Shown: piece by piece, positions 29,357 to 38,710 of the stretch | How the letters are laid out: every line of letters begins with the position of its first letter | Numbering within the stretch: the first letter of the stretch is position 1 | DNA from: Novosphingobium mathurense | GTDB lineage: Bacteria; Pseudomonadota; Alphaproteobacteria; Sphingomonadales; Sphingomonadaceae | Length of the DNA: 64,000 nucleotides | Reading direction: 5' to 3' | NCBI RefSeq assembly: GCF_900168325.1 | Contig: NZ_FVZE01000001.1 | Location: 124,001 to 188,000, forward strand | Notes under the pieces: model-generated | The model's database searches: none | The model's input: the letters and a program-made list of their open reading frames with translations, nothing else | What the model was told of the DNA's origin: nothing | Position numbers and translations under genes: made by a program

Positions 29357-30112
29357 TTATTGCCGGGCGAGGAACAGGACGTCCCGTTCTTGGGCGAGCA
29401 GATGCTGGCCGGAATCGACGTACACCGTTTGCCCACTGGCTACCCATCCGTCGGCGAGGAACAGGGCGGTATCGGCGATGTCCTGAGGCGATGTTTTACG
29501 GCCCAGTAGGTTCATGCGATGCGAAACTTCGGTTTCGGCTTCCGTCTGGTCATGGCTGGCCAGGATCGCCCCGGGAGCAATGCCGTAGATGCGATCCTCG
29601 GCGCGGGTCCGGGCCATCGAAAGCATGGGAATGGTCGCCGCCAGCGCGTGTTTGCTCATCGTATAGGAGAAGAAATCCGGATTTGGATTGAGCAGTTTCT
29701 GGTCCGTGACATGGATCAGCCGCCGCCCGCCACGGGCTTGTGCATGGCGCAGAAAGGCCTGGGCTAGCAGGGCAGGTGTGCCGGCGTTAATCTGCATCGT
29801 CTTGTCGAAAGTGTGCTCGTCGAGGGCTTCGGCCGTATCGAGGTCGAAGACGCCAGCGCAGTTGATCAGGACCCGCCAGTCCTTCAGCCGCGCGGCAAGC
29901 CTTTCCACCATGGCGACAGCCGCCTGTCCGTCGCTCAGGTCGCAACTGACGATTTCGGCCGAGGACAGCTGTGCTTCCAGCGCTTCGGCTTGAGCGGTTG
30001 ACTGGCCGTAGTGGATCACCACGTGCCAGCCAGCGGCTCCGAAGGCATGGGCAATGGCCGCGCCGATCCGCTTCGCGCCGCCTGTCACCATCATGGCCGG
30101 TCGCATGGTCAT
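29357..30112 (-). CDS. SDR oxidoreductase, pteridine reductase/FolM-like
   Basis: About 251 aa from ATG 30112. Rossmann motif TGGAKRIGAAIA near the N-terminus uses the TG-x-x-x-RIG form typical of pteridine reductases and FolM (dihydromonapterin reductase) rather than the common TGxxxGxG. Catalytic segment NPDFFSYTMSKHALA contains Tyr-x3-Lys, and the end TVYVDSGQHLL mirrors FolM's DGGRHL. Likely NADPH-dependent reduction of a pterin; other SDR substrates cannot be excluded. SD is weak. Confidence 0.75.
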   Translation of the reverse strand: MTMRPAMMVTGGAKRIGAAIAHAFGAAGWHVVIHYGQSTAQAEALEAQLSSAEIVSCDLSDGQAAVAMVERLAARLKDWRVLINCAGVFDLDTAEALDEHTFDKTMQINAGTPALLAQAFLRHAQARGGRRLIHVTDQKLLNPNPDFFSYTMSKHALAATIPMLSMARTRAEDRIYGIAPGAILASHDQTEAETEVSHRMNLLGRKTSPQDIADTALFLADGWVASGQTVYVDSGQHLLAQERDVLFLARQ

Positions 30113-30236
30113 GTTGTGTAGGTCATATCGTGCCGTGTCATCGGACCTATTGGAGCATATGCGGCAGACGGGGGAAAGCGCTGGAATTCCAGTCTTTCGC
30201 AATTTTCGCATCTGAGGTGGATGGAGAAATGAAAGA

Positions 30237-30267
30237 GGGCGCCCCGTCGAACTTGACGGGACGCCCC
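30237..30267 (-). terminator. Terminator downstream of glycine-zipper gene
   Basis: Hairpin GGGCGCCCCGTC / GACGGGACGCCCC around a GAACTT loop, near-perfect; on the minus strand followed by CTCTTTC. 28 bp past the stop at 30296. Confidence 0.65.
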
Positions 30268-30295
30268 ATGTTTGTGCCCGATAGTGTCGCTCAGA

Positions 30296-30679
30296 TCAGC
30301 GGCACTTGAGATCGCCGCGATCGATCGTCCGGCCGAGCAGACCACCGGCAACGCCGCCGAGGATCGCGCCGAGCGTCTTGTCGCCGTTGCCAGCCAGTTC
30401 ATGCCCTGCAAGGGCGCCGACGCCGGCACCGATGATCAGGCCGGTCGTGCCATTGTCGCGGCGGCAGTAATAGCGGCCATCGCGCCCGCGCCAGACGCGG
30501 TCGTGTCGGGAGATCCGGCGCGGTTCGTAATAGCGACCGCGCGAATCGTAGATGCGGTGGTGGCGTTCCTTTTCGCGATAGCCATGGGCGGGAGCCCATG
30601 GCGGCGGATCGGCGGCGGCCGGTACGGCCGGGATCGCCAGGGCGGCGGCCGTGATAGCCAGAATGGATCTCTTGAACAT
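30296..30679 (-). CDS. Glycine-zipper 2TM-domain secreted protein
   Basis: 127 aa. Signal peptide MFKRSILAITAAALAIPAVP, cleaved near AAA/D (about 23); an Arg/Tyr-rich basic middle (YYEPRRISRHDRVWRGRDGR); C-terminal glycine-zipper GLIIGAGVGALAGHE and GAILGGVAGGLLGRTID (about 80-119), the 2TM/SlyB-RcnB-like pattern of outer-membrane-associated proteins. AGGAGG lies 6 nt before ATG 30679. Role probably envelope integrity; inferred. An inverted repeat (GGTTCA-CC-TGAACC, 30726-30739) sits in its promoter region. Confidence 0.8.
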   Translation of the reverse strand: MFKRSILAITAAALAIPAVPAAADPPPWAPAHGYREKERHHRIYDSRGRYYEPRRISRHDRVWRGRDGRYYCRRDNGTTGLIIGAGVGALAGHELAGNGDKTLGAILGGVAGGLLGRTIDRGDLKCR

Positions 30680-30826
30680 TGCGTCCTCCTGCAAGTGCCT
30701 GTCTTGAACCTTTGAATTGCTTTTTGGTTCACCTGAACCCAACGCTGGATGAACAATTCGTTGGATGGCCGGGACTGGAGACAGACCGATGTAATCCTGC
30801 GATGAAGTGAACTGCAATGATGAAAG

Positions 30827-31675
30827 GTGCGTAAGGTGCAAATTGATCTCGTCGACGTCTTCGGTTCCGGACCGCTGAGCGGCAATCCGCTCGCCGTCGT
30901 GCGCGGGGGTGAGGATCTGGACGCTGAGTCGATGCTGAAGCTGACGCGATGGCTGGGTTATTCGGAAACGACTTTCATTCTGCCGCCGACCGACACTGCC
31001 GCCGATTACCGCGTGCGCATCTTCTACCCGGCAGGTGAGCTGCCTTTCGCCGGGCATCCGACACTGGGGACGGCACATGCCTGGCTCACTTCGGGGGGTG
31101 TGCCCAAACAAGCGGGCCGTATCATCCAGGAATGCGGTATAGGTCTTGTCGAGGTCCGGCAGGATGCCGACCGACTGGCATTTCGGGCACCCGACCTCTT
31201 GCGCTCCGGCCCGTTGTCGGATGAGGATCGGGCCGAAACGATCCGCCTCACCGGTGTGGACGAAGACCAGGTTATTGCAGCCGTCCATGCCGACAACGGA
31301 CCGGGCTGGAAGCTCCTGCATCTCAAGTCAGCCGAACAGGTCGTGGCCGCAAACCCGGTGCCGCGTGCGCCGATGCCTACCGATGTCGGGCTGCTTGGCG
31401 CTTGGGGGCCGGGGCATGACAAGCAATTCGAGGTGCGCGCCTTCTTCGCCGATCCGACCGGGGCGATGGTGGAGGACCCGGTGACGGGAAGTCTCAATGC
31501 CGCAGTGGCGCAGTACCTGTTCGGGCAAGGCATGGCGAGCGGCAGATACGTTGCCGGACAGGGGCAGAGGATCGGTGCGGACGGTCATGTCCACTGCTCG
31601 CAGGAAACGGACGGCTCGGTCTGGGTAGCAGGGCGCGTGGAAACGGTGGCACAAGGCGCAAGGCTGACGTTCTGA
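30827..31675 (+). CDS. PhzF family isomerase
   Basis: 282 aa; the N-terminal block VDVFGSGPLSGNPLAVV is the PhzF signature, YSETTFILPP carries the catalytic Glu, FPAGELPFAGHPTLGTAHAW follows, and the C-terminal half has EDPVTGSLNAAVAQYLF. Members are diaminopimelate-epimerase-fold isomerases; only some make phenazines, and no phenazine genes are here, so the substrate is unknown. GTG 30827 is used; GTG 30836 is an alternative with slightly better SD spacing. Confidence 0.88.
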   Translation: MRKVQIDLVDVFGSGPLSGNPLAVVRGGEDLDAESMLKLTRWLGYSETTFILPPTDTAADYRVRIFYPAGELPFAGHPTLGTAHAWLTSGGVPKQAGRIIQECGIGLVEVRQDADRLAFRAPDLLRSGPLSDEDRAETIRLTGVDEDQVIAAVHADNGPGWKLLHLKSAEQVVAANPVPRAPMPTDVGLLGAWGPGHDKQFEVRAFFADPTGAMVEDPVTGSLNAAVAQYLFGQGMASGRYVAGQGQRIGADGHVHCSQETDGSVWVAGRVETVAQGARLTF

Positions 31676-31792
31676 TCGGGGCGATTGCCACCTAGGCATC
31701 GCGCGCGGTTGAAGGCCGCACGGTAATCCTGTGGGGTGCCCATCCCACGCGATTGCTTCGCGCGGCTGCGTCACCTTGCAGAGATGGGTCTG

Positions 31793-33559
31793 TCAGGCTC
31801 GGTTCAAGCACGGAGCCGATGTTGCGGTATGCTGTGCCATCCAGGGCAGGACATCCTCGTAGGGCATGGGGCGGCAGATCCCGTAACCCTGCCCGGCGTT
31901 GCAGCCCAGGGTGGTGAGCAACTGCTGCGTCTCGGGGGTCTCTACACCTTCGGCCACCAGCGAAATGCCGAGGTTCTCGCACAGCACGACAAGGCTGTTG
32001 ACCAGTGACTGGTCGAACCGGCTTTCCGTAAAGCGCGAGATGAAAGAACGGTCTATCTTGATCTCGCTGATGGCGAATTCGCGCAAGTAGCCGAAGGAAG
32101 TGAAGCCCGAACCGAAATCGTCGATGGACAGGCCGATGCCGTTTTTGCGCAACCTTTCGATGACGCGTTGGGCTTGGGCGGGATTGGCGATCAGGGCGGT
32201 CTCGGTCAGCTCCAGGGTTACGCGCCGTGGTTCGACTCCATGGCGGGCAATCAGCTCGGGCAGGCTATCGATGAATTTCGCCCTCTCGAGCATCCGTGCC
32301 GATATGTTGACTGCGATGGACGCTTTGTCGATCCGGTCCTGTATCTGCGCGAACTGGCGCAGCACCTTGTTGAGGCAATGGTTGGTGAAGGATTCGAGCA
32401 GGGGCGATTGCTCGACGGTGTGGATCAGCTGGTCGGCTGGCACCGGCGCTCCGGTTGGATGGCGCCAGCGCACCAGTACTTCGAAGCCCAGGACGCGGCC
32501 CGATCGCAAGTCGATCTTGGGCTGCCAGTGCCAGTCGACCGCGTCGCGCGACATGGCGCTTTCCAGTTCCTCCAGCATGCCCTTGCGGTCGAGCGAGGGG
32601 CCGGGACGGGCCTGGCTGTCGGTGGCTATCACGACCTTGTCGATGCCGCGCTTGGCGAGGTACATCGCATCGTCGGCCGCCGAGAGAAGGGTTTGCGGTT
32701 CAGTGCCCATCTCGGGGCACAGGGCGATGCCGATCGACCCGCCCACGTTGAGCATGCGATTGCCGCAGGCGACCGGCTGTTCGATCAGGTCGGTGAGCTT
32801 CTGGCCCATCTTCAGGGCCAGTTCGGTGGAATCGATGGCCTGCAGGATGACGGCGAATTCGTCACCTCCAAGCCGTGCCACGGTGTCCACCTCGCGCAAG
32901 TGACTGCGCAGGCGCTGGGCGATAACGGTCAGGGTCAGGTCGCCGGCGGCATGGCCAAGGCTGTCGTTGATCTCCTTGAACCGGTCGAGATCGAGCATGA
33001 GCACGGCAAAGGCATCGCCGTGGCGTCGGGCCCGGGCGCAGCACTGGCCGAGGCGGTCGAAGAACAGCGTGCGGTTGGGCAGGTCCGTCAGCGGATCGTG
33101 CAGGCTGCGGTGGGTCAGTTCCTCCTCTGCCCGGCGCAGTTCCTGCCGATACTTGCGCCAGGCAATCCCTTCCTCGATCGAGGCAAGGACCTGCTCCTGC
33201 GAGAGCTGACGCTTGGCGAGGAATTCGGTCATGCCCGACTTGATCGAATCCACCGCGATCTGTTCGTTGCTGTTGCCGGTCACGGCGACAATCGGGCAAT
33301 CGGGATCGATCTCGTCGCGGATTGCGGGAATGAGATCGCGTCCGTCGCCGTCCTGCAGGCCGAAATCGAGGAAGACGATGTCGAAGTGGCTGGCCGGCAT
33401 GCGGATCAGCGTCATTGCTTCGGCATGCGATGCGGCTTCGACAATCGATATGTCGCGCGGGCAGCGCCTGAGCATGCGGATCAGTCGCTCGCGATCGACG
33501 TCGTCGTCATCGACGATCAGGGCGGACAGCTCGTTACCGGTCTTGGGAAAGCCTTTCAT
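31793..33559 (-). CDS. Response regulator with GGDEF and EAL domains (c-di-GMP turnover)
   Basis: 588 aa: receiver (about 12-130; VDDDDV, phospho-Asp in VFLDFGL), GGDEF domain (LGGDEFAV intact, with I-site REVD exactly five residues earlier), EAL domain (EVLVRW in place of EALxRW, but VNISARM, LELTETAL, IDDFGSG, IKIDRSF and AEGVET all present). Both synthesis and hydrolysis of c-di-GMP look possible, with feedback inhibition. Last gene of a kinase-receiver-effector operon, so activity is probably set by phosphorylation from the upstream PAS kinase. Confidence 0.93.
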   Translation of the reverse strand: MKGFPKTGNELSALIVDDDDVDRERLIRMLRRCPRDISIVEAASHAEAMTLIRMPASHFDIVFLDFGLQDGDGRDLIPAIRDEIDPDCPIVAVTGNSNEQIAVDSIKSGMTEFLAKRQLSQEQVLASIEEGIAWRKYRQELRRAEEELTHRSLHDPLTDLPNRTLFFDRLGQCCARARRHGDAFAVLMLDLDRFKEINDSLGHAAGDLTLTVIAQRLRSHLREVDTVARLGGDEFAVILQAIDSTELALKMGQKLTDLIEQPVACGNRMLNVGGSIGIALCPEMGTEPQTLLSAADDAMYLAKRGIDKVVIATDSQARPGPSLDRKGMLEELESAMSRDAVDWHWQPKIDLRSGRVLGFEVLVRWRHPTGAPVPADQLIHTVEQSPLLESFTNHCLNKVLRQFAQIQDRIDKASIAVNISARMLERAKFIDSLPELIARHGVEPRRVTLELTETALIANPAQAQRVIERLRKNGIGLSIDDFGSGFTSFGYLREFAISEIKIDRSFISRFTESRFDQSLVNSLVVLCENLGISLVAEGVETPETQQLLTTLGCNAGQGYGICRPMPYEDVLPWMAQHTATSAPCLNRA

Positions 33560-33586
33560 CGTGGGGGGATCCTTGAAAGCCTGTCT

Positions 33587-34033
33587 TCACGGGAGTTCCT
33601 GGGTCAGGGTGTACTTGGTCATGAACTCGGCAAGGCGGGCGAACTGCGGCCCGACCTCGGACTTGACCATGTATCCGGCCACCTGTTCGTTGTAGGCGCG
33701 GCAACGGTCCTGATCGCGCGAGGAAGTGCTGAGCACGAAGATCACCGTGCGCCGCAGCTGTGGGTCCGCGCGTACGGCTTCGAGGAACTGGAAGCCGTCC
33801 ATGCGCGGCATGTTGAGGTCGAGCAGGACGATCACGGGCGTTGTCAGTTTCTTGTCCGGGTGATCGCCCGAAAGGACGGCCAGCGCTTCCTTCCCGTCTC
33901 CGGCCGTCAGCGTCCGGCAGGGGACGTCATGCTTGCGAAAGCTGCGCAGCACGCCTTCGATGGCAACGTCATCGTCATCGACGATGAGGACCGTGCAGTC
34001 CGCCAGTACGGTGCATTCGCCGGTTTCAACCAT
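33587..34033 (-). CDS. Single-domain response regulator (Rcp1/CheY-like)
   Basis: 148 aa: acidic pair in VLIVDDDDVAIEGV, phospho-Asp in VLLDLNMPRMDGFQFLE, Thr/Ser in FVLSTSS, Lys in GYMVKSE. The spacing and LNMPRMDGFQFL block match the Rcp1 type that pairs with PAS/phytochrome kinases. Starts 8 bp inside the kinase 3' end (34026-34033 overlap) and precedes the GGDEF-EAL gene, so it is the phosphate shuttle or competitor in this operon. Confidence 0.92.
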   Translation of the reverse strand: MVETGECTVLADCTVLIVDDDDVAIEGVLRSFRKHDVPCRTLTAGDGKEALAVLSGDHPDKKLTTPVIVLLDLNMPRMDGFQFLEAVRADPQLRRTVIFVLSTSSRDQDRCRAYNEQVAGYMVKSEVGPQFARLAEFMTKYTLTQELP

Positions 34034-35474
34034 TGTCGGTCTCCCGCAACAGGATGCGCGGCCAGTGCACTTCGAAGCAGGCCCCGCCTAACCTGCCCTT
34101 GCCGCGCACGACGGTGATCATGCCGCCATGCGCGTTGATCATGCGCCGGGTGAAGGCGAGTCCGACGCCGTCGCCGTCCGTGCCGGGGGAGGCGCGGTGA
34201 AACAGCTTGAAGATGCGCTCCTCATTGCCCTCGGCTATGCCGCGACCGTCGTCCTCGACGGTGAAGACGGCGAAGCGGCCTTCCTCGCGCAAGGCGATGC
34301 GCAGGTTTCCGCTGCGCTGGCCGTGGTGCTTCACGGCATTGCCGATCAGGTTGCGCAAGGAAGTGGCCAGCGGCGCACGCGGGGCCGTGATGGGGCCGCC
34401 GGCGATGTCCATCTCGACAATGAAGCTCTCGGGCACCATCGCCAGGGCGAGCGCCTCCGCGACCAGCTCGTGCGGATCGATCACTTCGGTCATCGTGTCG
34501 CGCGTGCCGGCTCGCGCATAGTCGAGCAGGTCGTCGATCATCTGCTCGGCGCGGGCAATGCGCGTGGCGATGCGATCGAAGTTGTGGCGCACGTCATGCG
34601 GGAGGCTGTCTTCACCCAGATCCTCGCGGATCCAGCTCACCAGATCACCGATCCCGCGCAGGGGAGAGCGCAGGTCGTGGCTGGCGACATATGTGAATTC
34701 CTCAAGCTGGGCATTGGTCTGCTGCAGAGCGCTCTCGGCGTTCTTGCGCTGCGATATGTTGCTGACGATCGCCATGGTCAGGGGCCGACCGGGATGCTCG
34801 AGCCGGGTGAGGGCGATTTCGACCGGCAGCTCTTCACCGGAGCTGTGCAGTCCGGTAAGATCGCGGCCGGATCCCATCATGCGCGAGCTGGGTGCGGCGA
34901 TGTAGCCCTCGACGTGGCTGGCGTGCCCATGGCGATAGCGGTCCGGCACCAGCAGATCGAGCGGTTGGCCGACGAGGCTTTCCGGGCTGTAGCCGAACTC
35001 GCTTGCCAGCGTCCGGTTGGCCTGGACGATGCGCTGCCGGTTGTCGACGATCAGAAGGCCGAGCGGCAGGTTGTCGAAAATCTGGTTGAAGCGCCGTTCC
35101 GCGACGACCTGCCGCATGAGGCTTTGGACATAGACGATAGTGTGCCGGCCAGTGTTCCCGGGACTGTCGCCAAGCGTCAGGTCGACCGGATGGCTGTTGC
35201 CGTCGATACCGAACAGCGCGGACTGCCATGTCCTGCCGGGGCGCGCTTCGACCGACATGTCCAGCATCTGGCGCAGCATGTCCGCGTCATCGTCGGCCAT
35301 CCCGGCGTAGATCAGCCGATGGTGCAACGAGGCAGGATCGCTCTCTCCCAGGATCGCGGCAAGGGCGGGATTGGCCCAGGAGACAACACCGGCATCGTCG
35401 ATGCACATGGCTCCGATCGGGGCATGGGCCAGCGCAGTTTCGAAGCCCGTATCGAGCTGTGTCACGAGAGTCAT
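34026..35474 (-). CDS. PAS-domain sensor histidine kinase
   Basis: 482 aa, no membrane segments: cytoplasmic sensor. PAS 1 (about 9-115, AHAPIGAMCIDDAGVVSW), PAS 2 (about 127-250, NLPLGLLIVDNRQRIVQANR), HisKA with phospho-His in YVASHDLRSPLRGIGD, HATPase with LRNLIGNAVKHHG, DDGRGI and GVGLAFTRRM. ATG 35474 is preceded by AAGGGAG; an in-frame GTG 15 nt upstream is less likely. First gene of the three-gene c-di-GMP signalling operon. Confidence 0.92.
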   Translation of the reverse strand: MTLVTQLDTGFETALAHAPIGAMCIDDAGVVSWANPALAAILGESDPASLHHRLIYAGMADDDADMLRQMLDMSVEARPGRTWQSALFGIDGNSHPVDLTLGDSPGNTGRHTIVYVQSLMRQVVAERRFNQIFDNLPLGLLIVDNRQRIVQANRTLASEFGYSPESLVGQPLDLLVPDRYRHGHASHVEGYIAAPSSRMMGSGRDLTGLHSSGEELPVEIALTRLEHPGRPLTMAIVSNISQRKNAESALQQTNAQLEEFTYVASHDLRSPLRGIGDLVSWIREDLGEDSLPHDVRHNFDRIATRIARAEQMIDDLLDYARAGTRDTMTEVIDPHELVAEALALAMVPESFIVEMDIAGGPITAPRAPLATSLRNLIGNAVKHHGQRSGNLRIALREEGRFAVFTVEDDGRGIAEGNEERIFKLFHRASPGTDGDGVGLAFTRRMINAHGGMITVVRGKGRLGGACFEVHWPRILLRETDNG

Positions 35475-35704
35475 CGACGCTCCCTTCACCTTGTCGACCG
35501 GGGCACGTCAGGGTGCGGGGCGACGTATCTGCCGTTGCCGACAGCGGGGGGGAAGGCGAAGCCGTGAGCGGACACAGCCCGCGCCTCCTATCTGCAGGCT
35601 AAGGGCCTACCTATTGGAGAGGCGCGAACGGGTCGCTCCGGATCTTTGCGTATTCAGGGAGAAGATGGGTCCGTTTCGGTGCCGTACTGGACCTTACGCG
35701 TCGA

Positions 35705-36196
35705 TCAGATTTCTACGAAAGTGCCTGCCTCACGGTCCTTGCGGACCTTCAGGCCATCGAAGACAGAACCGTTCATCGTGATCCACACACCCGGCTTGGC
35801 TGCCTGGCAGCAGGCGAAGGCCATGCCGAGGTTGAACGCGGCATCGCTTTCCGAGAACCGCGCCGGAGCCAGTGCGCCGGCAAGCACGACCGTCTTGTCG
35901 GTCAGGTGGCCCAGCGACTGGGCGGTTTGCGCCATCGTGTCGGTGCCGTGGGTGACGACCACGCGCTTCTCCGGCGCATTGGCGATCGTTGCGGCGATGA
36001 GCGCGCGATCCTCGTCGGTCAGCTCGAGGCTGTCCTTGCGCATCAGTTCGACGATCCGGAACGGATGCGTGACGCGCGAGATTTTCAGCAGCTTCTCGAT
36101 CACGCTCTCGGTGATCTGGTACTCGCTCAGAGCGTCGAAATACTGCTTGTCGATGGTGCCGCCGGTAGTGACGACGAGAATGGGTGACCTGTCCAT
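35705..36196 (-). CDS. Short asparaginase-domain protein
   Basis: 163 aa from ATG 36196. Carries both N-terminal asparaginase motifs, VVTTGGTIDKQY (catalytic Thr) and VVVTHGTDTMAQTA, but ends after the first domain, whereas L-asparaginases are about 330 aa. Frames are intact, with no nearby remnant of the C-terminal domain, so it looks like a stable short family rather than a fresh truncation. Sits 40 bp downstream of the hut operon on the same strand, possibly co-transcribed; hydrolytic activity is unproven. Confidence 0.78.
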   Translation of the reverse strand: MDRSPILVVTTGGTIDKQYFDALSEYQITESVIEKLLKISRVTHPFRIVELMRKDSLELTDEDRALIAATIANAPEKRVVVTHGTDTMAQTAQSLGHLTDKTVVLAGALAPARFSESDAAFNLGMAFACCQAAKPGVWITMNGSVFDGLKVRKDREAGTFVEI

Positions 36197-36236
36197 GGCG
36201 GTGCCTTTAGCCGGGAAGGAGGGGGAGGGGCAATCG

Positions 36237-37904
36237 TCAGCCGAGAATGCCGGGCAGGTCGAGCCCTTTTTCGCGCGCGCACTCCAGCGCAATCTCGTAT
36301 CCGGCATCGGCATGGCGCATCACGCCGCTGGCCGGATCGTTCCACAGCACCCGCTCGAGACGCCGGGCCGCGGCCCCAGTGCCGTCGGCGACGATCACCA
36401 TGCCGGCATGCTGCGAATAGCCCATGCCGACACCGCCGCCGTGGTGGAGCGAGACCCAGGTCGCACCGCTTGCGGTATTGAGCAGTGCGTTGAGCAGGGG
36501 CCAGTCGGACACCGCGTCCGAGCCGTCGCGCATGGCTTCCGTTTCGCGATTGGGGCTCGCGACCGAACCGGAATCGAGGTGGTCGCGCCCGATCGCCACG
36601 GGGGCCTTCAGTTCTCCGCTCGCTACCATCTCGTTGAAGGCGAGGCCGAGGCGGTGGCGATCGCCCAGACCGACCCAGCAGATGCGTGCAGGCAGGCCCT
36701 GGAAGTGGATGCGTTCGCGCGCCATGTCGAGCCAGCGGTGCAGGTGGGCGTCGTTTGGCAGCAATTCCTTCACCTTGGCATCGGTCTTGTAGATGTCCTG
36801 AGGATCGCCCGACAGCGCGGCCCAGCGGAACGGGCCAACGCCGCGGCAGAACAGCGGGCGGATATAGGCGGGAACGAAACCCGGAAATGCAAAGGCGTTG
36901 TCGACGCCTTCGTCCTTGGCCATCTGGCGGATGTTGTTACCGTAATCGACCGTGGGCACGCCCGCTTCATGGAAGTCGAGCATCGCGCGCACGTGGACTG
37001 CCATGGATGCCTTGGCAGCCTTGGCCACTACTTCTGGTTCGCGCTCGCGGCGCCCGATCCATTCGGCGACGCTCCAGCCCAGTGGCAGGTAGCCGTTCAC
37101 CGGATCGTGGGCGGACGTCTGGTCCGTGAGCAGGTCGGGACGGATGCCGCGCGCAAAAAGGTCGGGCAGCACTTGTGCGGCATTGCCCAGCAGGCCCACC
37201 GAAACTGCCTTGCCTTCGGCGCGGGCCCTGTCGAGGATCGCCATCGCTTCCTCGATGGTCTCGGCGCGATAGTCTAGATAGCCGGTGCGCAGGCGCATAT
37301 CGATGCGGCTTTCCTGGCATTCGATGGCAAGGCACGAAGCGCCCGCCATGACCGCGGCGAGCGGTTGCGCGCCGCCCATGCCGCCAAGACCGGCGGTGAG
37401 CAGCCAGCGCCCGGTGAGGTCGCCGCCATAGTGCTGGCGTCCCATTTCGACGAACGTCTCGTAAGTGCCCTGAACAATGCCCTGGCTGCCAATGTAGATC
37501 CACGAGCCGGCCGTCATTTGGCCGTACATGGCGAGGCCCTTGCGATCGAGTTCGTTGAAGTGCTCCCAGGTCGCCCACTTCGGCACCAGGTTCGAATTGG
37601 CAAGCAGCACGCGCGGCGCATCGGCATGGGTGCGGAATACGCCAACGGGCTTGCCGGACTGGATCAGCAGGGTCTCGTCGTCCTTGAGGCGGCGCAGCGT
37701 CTCGACAATGCGGTCGAAGCTTTCCCAGTCGCGCGCGGCGCGGCCTATGCCGCCGTAGACGACCAGTTCCTCCGGACGCTCGGCGACGTCCGGGTGCAGG
37801 TTGTTCATGAGCATGCGCAAGGGGGCTTCGGTGAGCCAGCTTCGCGCAGTGCGTTCGGTTCCGGTGGCAGGGACGATCCGGCGCGAATTGTCGAGGCGGG
37901 TCAT
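36237..37904 (-). CDS. hutU: Urocanate hydratase
   Basis: 555 aa, full length; converts urocanate to imidazolonepropionate using NAD+ as electrophile, step 2 of histidine degradation. Landmarks: [33 protein letters not shown] (Rossmann), and [13 protein letters not shown] containing the catalytic Cys. Start overlaps the hutG stop by 4 bp; terminal hut gene of the leftward operon hutI-hutH-hutG-hutU. Confidence 0.97.
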   Translation of the reverse strand: MTRLDNSRRIVPATGTERTARSWLTEAPLRMLMNNLHPDVAERPEELVVYGGIGRAARDWESFDRIVETLRRLKDDETLLIQSGKPVGVFRTHADAPRVLLANSNLVPKWATWEHFNELDRKGLAMYGQMTAGSWIYIGSQGIVQGTYETFVEMGRQHYGGDLTGRWLLTAGLGGMGGAQPLAAVMAGASCLAIECQESRIDMRLRTGYLDYRAETIEEAMAILDRARAEGKAVSVGLLGNAAQVLPDLFARGIRPDLLTDQTSAHDPVNGYLPLGWSVAEWIGRREREPEVVAKAAKASMAVHVRAMLDFHEAGVPTVDYGNNIRQMAKDEGVDNAFAFPGFVPAYIRPLFCRGVGPFRWAALSGDPQDIYKTDAKVKELLPNDAHLHRWLDMARERIHFQGLPARICWVGLGDRHRLGLAFNEMVASGELKAPVAIGRDHLDSGSVASPNRETEAMRDGSDAVSDWPLLNALLNTASGATWVSLHHGGGVGMGYSQHAGMVIVADGTGAAARRLERVLWNDPASGVMRHADAGYEIALECAREKGLDLPGILG

Positions 37905-38710
37905 GGTCTTCCTTTCGCGAAGTCGAGGCAGGCTTCGATGATCTGGTGGAGCACGGGCAGCACGGCCGGCCGCGCGTCGAGCGGGGCGGGCCAGTTTTCG
38001 GGCGAGGGCGTTTCGGGCTCGGCCAGATAGCCGCGCATCGCCAGCTCCATCTGGATTGCGTGGATGCCGATGTCGGGCGCGCCGTAGTGTCGGGTGGTCC
38101 AGCCACCGCGGAAGCGCCCGTCGACGACATGGCTGTGCCCGCTTGCGGCGCAGATCGAGGCAATGGCCTCGCGCAGTGCCGGAGAGCAGGTTGCCCCGCC
38201 ATTGGTGCCCACGTTGAATTGGGGCAGTTCGCCCTCGAACAGGCGTGGCACGCGGCTGCGGATGGAGTGCGTGTCGTAGAGGACAATGTCCTCGTGGCGG
38301 GTGCGCAGACGATAGATCTCGTCGCGCAGCGCCGCGTGATAGGGATCGAACCAGTGGGCCCGGCGACGCGCGATCTCGTCATCGGTGGGCCAGTCCCCGG
38401 CGTAAAGCGGCTCGCCGTCGAACGTTTCGGTCGGGCACAGGCCGGTCGTCGTCTGGCCGGGATAGAGCGAGAAACCGGAAGGATCGCGGTTGCAGTCGAT
38501 CACGGTGCGTGAAACGGCAGTGCGGATCGTCGTTGCGCCCATGTCTCGCACGAAGGCGTAGAGTTCGGCGATGTGCCAGTCGGCATCCTTGCGGGCCAGC
38601 CAGGGCGAGGTCAGTCCCGCCTCGATGGTTTCGGGAATCGTGGTGCCGCCATGGGGAATGCAGACGATCAGCGGTGCGTCGCCGCGCCGGATGTCGAGCC
38701 AGCCGCTCAT
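37901..38710 (-). CDS. hutG: N-formylglutamate deformylase
   Basis: 269 aa from ATG 38710 ([20 protein letters not shown]). Family features: [28 protein letters not shown] and [11 protein letters not shown] with metal-binding His residues. Hydrolyses formylglutamate to glutamate and formate; with hutF in the same locus this is the five-step pathway that releases ammonia and formate instead of formamide. Overlaps hutH and hutU by 4 bp each. Confidence 0.94.
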   Translation of the reverse strand: MSGWLDIRRGDAPLIVCIPHGGTTIPETIEAGLTSPWLARKDADWHIAELYAFVRDMGATTIRTAVSRTVIDCNRDPSGFSLYPGQTTTGLCPTETFDGEPLYAGDWPTDDEIARRRAHWFDPYHAALRDEIYRLRTRHEDIVLYDTHSIRSRVPRLFEGELPQFNVGTNGGATCSPALREAIASICAASGHSHVVDGRFRGGWTTRHYGAPDIGIHAIQMELAMRGYLAEPETPSPENWPAPLDARPAVLPVLHQIIEACLDFAKGRP

